DNA from: Sphingomonadaceae bacterium
GTDB lineage: Bacteria; Pseudomonadota; Alphaproteobacteria; Sphingomonadales; Sphingomonadaceae
Assembly: GCA_014380205.1 (NCBI GenBank)
Contig: JACMKH010000165.1
Span: 1 to 8,729, forward strand
Length of the DNA stretch: 8,729 nucleotides
Direction: 5' to 3'
Part shown: positions 6,340 through 8,729 of the stretch, one piece after another
Position numbering within the stretch: the stretch's first letter is position 1
How the letters are laid out: each line of letters begins with the position of its first letter
Notes under the pieces: generated by a model
Database searches by the model: none
The model's input: only the letters and a program-made list of their open reading frames with translations
Told to the model about the DNA's origin: nothing
Program-made: the position numbers and the translations under genes

Positions 6340-8060
6340 TCTTGCACGCGCAGGCTGGCGACAAGTTCGTTCTGAATATCGATCGAGCCACGTTTCGCGT
6401 CTTGGGCTGGCCCAAGCCGCGCCGCATTCGGGGCAGAACCATCTCTATCGCGGGGCATTTGGCGCGGGGCAGTATCGAAACGCTCGATGCGTATCACCGC
6501 TTGGCCCTCGCTTATGAAAAGGATGGCGCATCGTTCAGCCGAGATCTGCTGGGGCAATTTTGCGCGGCGGTGGTCGACCCAACTGCTAGGACCGTTATTC
6601 TCAGCCAAGATTCTCTAGGGCTGGGAAAGATGTTTTACGAGATTACGCCGGACAGCATCACGATTTCATCCGATCTCGATTTACTCTATTCAGTGACCGG
6701 TCGTAAAGGACTTTGCGAAGCATATTTCGCTTTCCACATGACCGCTACGTCCGCCGATCGGTCCCTGACTCCCTTTGAAGGCATCTATCGTCTGGCTCAT
6801 GGATGGACCATCACGATCTCATCGCGGGGATTGAATTGGACGCGACCGTGGTCACCATCTCAACGCTCATGTCATCCTGTCGAAGACGATTTGGAGGATC
6901 AGTTCAGGTCGTTGCTCGATGAAGCGGTAAAAAGCACTCTCCCATCCCAGGGCCGGGTGTTGTGCGAGCTCTCCGGCGGACTCGATTCGAGTTCGGTTTT
7001 CGCGACCGCTAGAAACTTCGCCAAGGACGTTGGTGCGGTCACCTATGTGGCCGATCGGGGGATGGCGGGCGATGATGAATTGTACGCCGACCGAATGATC
7101 GAACACTGTCCTGCGCCATTGCACCGGGTAAGCATCGACACCGGTGAGGTCATCCCTAACGGATATGGTGGCTTTGTGTCGGAGCCGCATGCGATACTCT
7201 ATGCCCGACAATTCGACGCCATGGATCGGTATTTTCGTGAGGCCAGCGTGGATGTGGTGTTGTCGGGCGCCGTGGGGGACGTAATTTTTGAGTACGCTGG
7301 CATCCCACCCGCCTTTATAGCGGATGCGATCCATTACCGGTCGTGGCGCCGCGCCGTCCGCACCGCGCGCGAATGGGCGGCCGGACGAGCAAACGTGCGA
7401 TCATGGACGCATTATCTCCTGCAAATTGGATTGCCGCTGGCCCGGCGGCACCGGAGAGGGAAAAGCGTGCTCGACTCGCGGAAGAGACAAATTCCCGACT
7501 GGCTCGTTCCCTCGTTCGGATTGCGGCATGGTCTGCACAACTTCGATCCTCCGCAACGAGCTCCGCGCGTCGCCGAACCAGGCAGGCAACATCTCTGGGA
7601 GTCGGTCTACGACCTCGCTGCGTTTGAGAACGGTCCGTTATACCGTCGTCTTTCAGCGGATTTCCGGTACCCGCTCTATTTTCGGCCACTGGTGGAGTTC
7701 ATGCTCAACCTTGATTTTCGAGAGAGACGCGGGATCACTGGCGATAGAAGGCTGCAACGGCGCGCCCTAGGCGATCGCCTGCCCGAGGCGATCCTTACCC
7801 GCACGTCGAAGGGCTCGGCGCAGGAATTGCGCGAGCGCCATCTGATGGAGAGTGATCGTTGGTATGCCTTGATGACGCAGAACCCCCGCATAGTCCAACG
7901 GGGCTGGGCCGATGCCGAGAAATGGCGCGCGCTTGTCGATCGAGCACGCGTCGGCGCGTCCGAGTATTCGGCAGCTTTCGTGAATGCGATCCAAACCGAG
8001 CTTTGGCTGCGCGCGCTCGAGCGAGTCGATGCTCCCCCTCCCGTCAATCTCGTGGCTTGA
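6336..8060 (+). CDS. Lasso peptide cyclase (C protein), asparagine-synthetase family
   Basis: This 574-aa protein would adenylate the side-chain carboxylate of a core Asp/Glu and form the isopeptide bond to the core N-terminus. The N-terminal half resembles the Ntn glutaminase fold of asparagine synthetase B but begins MILH, without the catalytic Cys2, so it cannot use glutamine, as is usual in lasso cyclases. The synthetase domain has the ATP pyrophosphatase loop LSGGLDSSS (212-220) and the second aspartate motif SGAVGDVIF (310-318), in which Asp315 is kept although the usual SGxGGDE/L consensus is altered. The C-terminal YPLYFRPLVEFMLNLD (445-460), RRLQRRALGDRLP (471-483) and LTRTSKG (487-493) follow the AsnB pattern. 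Length suits the family (McjC is about 510 aa). Start ATG 6336 overlaps the B stop. It is the last gene of the cluster; mutS follows after 87 bp. Confidence 0.92.
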   Translation: MILHAQAGDKFVLNIDRATFRVLGWPKPRRIRGRTISIAGHLARGSIETLDAYHRLALAYEKDGASFSRDLLGQFCAAVVDPTARTVILSQDSLGLGKMFYEITPDSITISSDLDLLYSVTGRKGLCEAYFAFHMTATSADRSLTPFEGIYRLAHGWTITISSRGLNWTRPWSPSQRSCHPVEDDLEDQFRSLLDEAVKSTLPSQGRVLCELSGGLDSSSVFATARNFAKDVGAVTYVADRGMAGDDELYADRMIEHCPAPLHRVSIDTGEVIPNGYGGFVSEPHAILYARQFDAMDRYFREASVDVVLSGAVGDVIFEYAGIPPAFIADAIHYRSWRRAVRTAREWAAGRANVRSWTHYLLQIGLPLARRHRRGKSVLDSRKRQIPDWLVPSFGLRHGLHNFDPPQRAPRVAEPGRQHLWESVYDLAAFENGPLYRRLSADFRYPLYFRPLVEFMLNLDFRERRGITGDRRLQRRALGDRLPEAILTRTSKGSAQELRERHLMESDRWYALMTQNPRIVQRGWADAEKWRALVDRARVGASEYSAAFVNAIQTELWLRALERVDAPPPVNLVA

Positions 8061-8147
8061 TAGGCGAACGGGCCCGGCACCTCGCAACTCGCAGGTGGAT
8101 CGAAGCGGCGGTTTCGCAAACCTTGGGATGACTGTATTCCAGCGCTG
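8061..8147 (+). other. Spacer between lasso cyclase and mutS, with two small hairpins and a repeat copy
   Basis: This 87-bp spacer holds two weak inverted repeats: CACCT (8078-8082) with AGGTG (8093-8097), and GGTTT (8110-8114) with AAACC (8118-8122). Neither is followed by a T-run, so a terminator is not established. It also holds CACCTCGCA (8078-8086) and GGATCGA (8097-8103), which match the sequence just upstream of maeB at 5298-5313. No convincing mutS promoter is seen. Confidence 0.4.
8078..8103 (+). repeat. Right copy of a short direct repeat flanking the lasso cluster
   Basis: CACCTCGCA (8078-8086) and GGATCGA (8097-8103) reproduce the two blocks at 5298-5313 with a 10-base insertion that itself repeats CTCGCAGG (8088-8095). 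It sits between the lasso cyclase stop and mutS. It is a candidate footprint of the insertion that placed the cassette between maeB and mutS; chance similarity in GC-rich DNA is possible. Confidence 0.3.
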
Positions 8148-8729
8148 ATGGTCAGCGCCCCGACAGCAAACACACCGGCACCGACCCCGATGATGGCGCA
8201 ATATCTCGCGCTCAAGGCCGAGGCGGCGGATAGCCTGCTGTTCTACCGGATGGGCGATTTCTTCGAGCTATTCTTCGACGACGCGCGGATCGCCGCGGCG
8301 GCGCTCGACATCGCGCTCACCCAGCGCGGAGAGCATGACGGCGCGCCGATCCCGATGTGCGGCGTCCCCGCGCACAGCCATGAGGCCTATCTCGCGCGGC
8401 TGATCAAGGCGGGGCATCGCGTCGCGATCGCCGATCAGGTCGAGACCCCCGAGGCGGCGAAGAAGCGCGGCGGCTACAAGGCGCTGGTCGGGCGCGCGAT
8501 CGTCCGCGTGGTGACGGCCGGGACGCTGACCGAGGAGGCGCTGCTCGACGCGCGCGCGGCCAACTGGCTGGTCGCGCTCGCCGAGGCGGGGGGCGAGATC
8601 GGCGTCGCGGCCGCCGATATCTCGACCGGGCGCTTCGAGCTTTCGGCCTGCGAGGCAGGCGCGCTCGACGCCGAGCTCGCGCGGCTCGACCCCGCCGAGC
8701 TGATCGCGCCCGAGGGCTTCGCCGCGCTC
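8148..8729 (+). CDS. mutS: DNA mismatch repair protein MutS, N-terminal part (3' end outside window)
   Basis: MutS binds mispaired and looped bases as a dimer and, using ATP, recruits MutL to start repair. The 194 visible codons cover the mismatch-binding domain I and the start of the connector domain. [20 protein letters not shown] (16-35) is followed by [11 protein letters not shown] (36-46), whose Phe38-x-Glu40 is the mismatch-contacting Phe-x-Glu motif. Then come [22 protein letters not shown] (65-86) and [14 protein letters not shown] (92-105). The full protein is usually 850-900 aa, so most of it, including the ATPase, lies to the right. Start ATG 8148 is chosen for length; ATG 8190 or 8193, just before the conserved AQYLALK, are alternatives, and no ribosome site decides between them. 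Codon use returns to the strong G/C-ending bias of the housekeeping genes. Confidence 0.96.
   Translation, partial: MVSAPTANTPAPTPMMAQYLALKAEAADSLLFYRMGDFFELFFDDARIAAAALDIALTQRGEHDGAPIPMCGVPAHSHEAYLARLIKAGHRVAIADQVETPEAAKKRGGYKALVGRAIVRVVTAGTLTEEALLDARAANWLVALAEAGGEIGVAAADISTGRFELSACEAGALDAELARLDPAELIAPEGFAAL

Noticed and set aside
6225..7689. Minus-strand frames of 120-155 codons under the lasso B and C genes
   Set aside because: They lie antisense to well-supported coding frames and show no motifs or ribosome sites.
6336..8060. Functional glutamine-dependent asparagine synthetase
   Set aside because: The protein starts MILH with no Cys2 nucleophile, the second ATP motif is divergent, and it is coupled to a leader peptidase gene and a precursor, which fits a lasso cyclase.
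8078..8122. Rho-independent terminator after the lasso cyclase
   Set aside because: The two stems are only 5 bp and no T-run follows, so a terminator cannot be claimed.

Overview
The window looks like chromosomal DNA of a high-GC alphaproteobacterium, most likely a member of the Sphingomonadales. This is an inference from the very high GC of the housekeeping genes, their strong bias for G/C-ending codons, and the style of the MaeB and MutS proteins. No rRNA, tRNA, CRISPR array or insertion sequence is visible.

Left part (1-3031): a divergent pair. On the minus strand is an AMP-forming acyl-CoA synthetase whose C-terminal end runs off the left edge. On the plus strand is a 536-aa FAD-dependent oxidoreductase of the phytoene-desaturase/PYROXD2-like type. 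The ~100-bp spacer between them carries a 23-bp inverted repeat over a possible -10 box, a plausible operator. The oxidoreductase ends one nucleotide from the end of the convergent NADP-malic enzyme gene maeB (3029-5290, minus), which encodes a complete 753-aa hybrid of malic enzyme and a phosphotransacetylase-like domain.

Middle part (about 5300-8100): a compact lasso-peptide biosynthetic cluster, transcribed rightward, lying between maeB and mutS. It holds a 59-aa precursor not present among the longer reading frames (5501-5680, strong AAGGAGG Shine-Dalgarno), a B protein (RRE domain fused to a transglutaminase-like leader peptidase, visible reading frame to 6339), and a lasso cyclase C (asparagine-synthetase fold, 6336-8060, ATGA overlap with B). 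No transporter (D), isopeptidase (E) or TonB receptor gene is present, so this is a bare A-B-C set. Its base composition is visibly less GC-rich than its neighbours, and a short imperfect direct repeat lies at each edge, suggesting a horizontally acquired cassette placed between two housekeeping genes.

Three details make the cluster unusual. (1) In the precursor the leader register (P-14, I-12, G-8, T-2, G-1) predicts a core starting with Lys rather than Gly, with one acidic residue (core Asp9) at a usable ring position. (2) The RRE of the B protein is clearly encoded upstream of its first in-frame ATG, but that frame has no ATG, GTG or TTG start. The nearest good starts are in another frame, inside the precursor's core-coding region, and join only by a one-base shift, for example at a run of six T. 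(3) The catalytic Asp expected in the peptidase triad appears to be Glu.

Right part (8148-8729): the N-terminal 194 residues of the DNA mismatch repair protein MutS, cut by the right edge.
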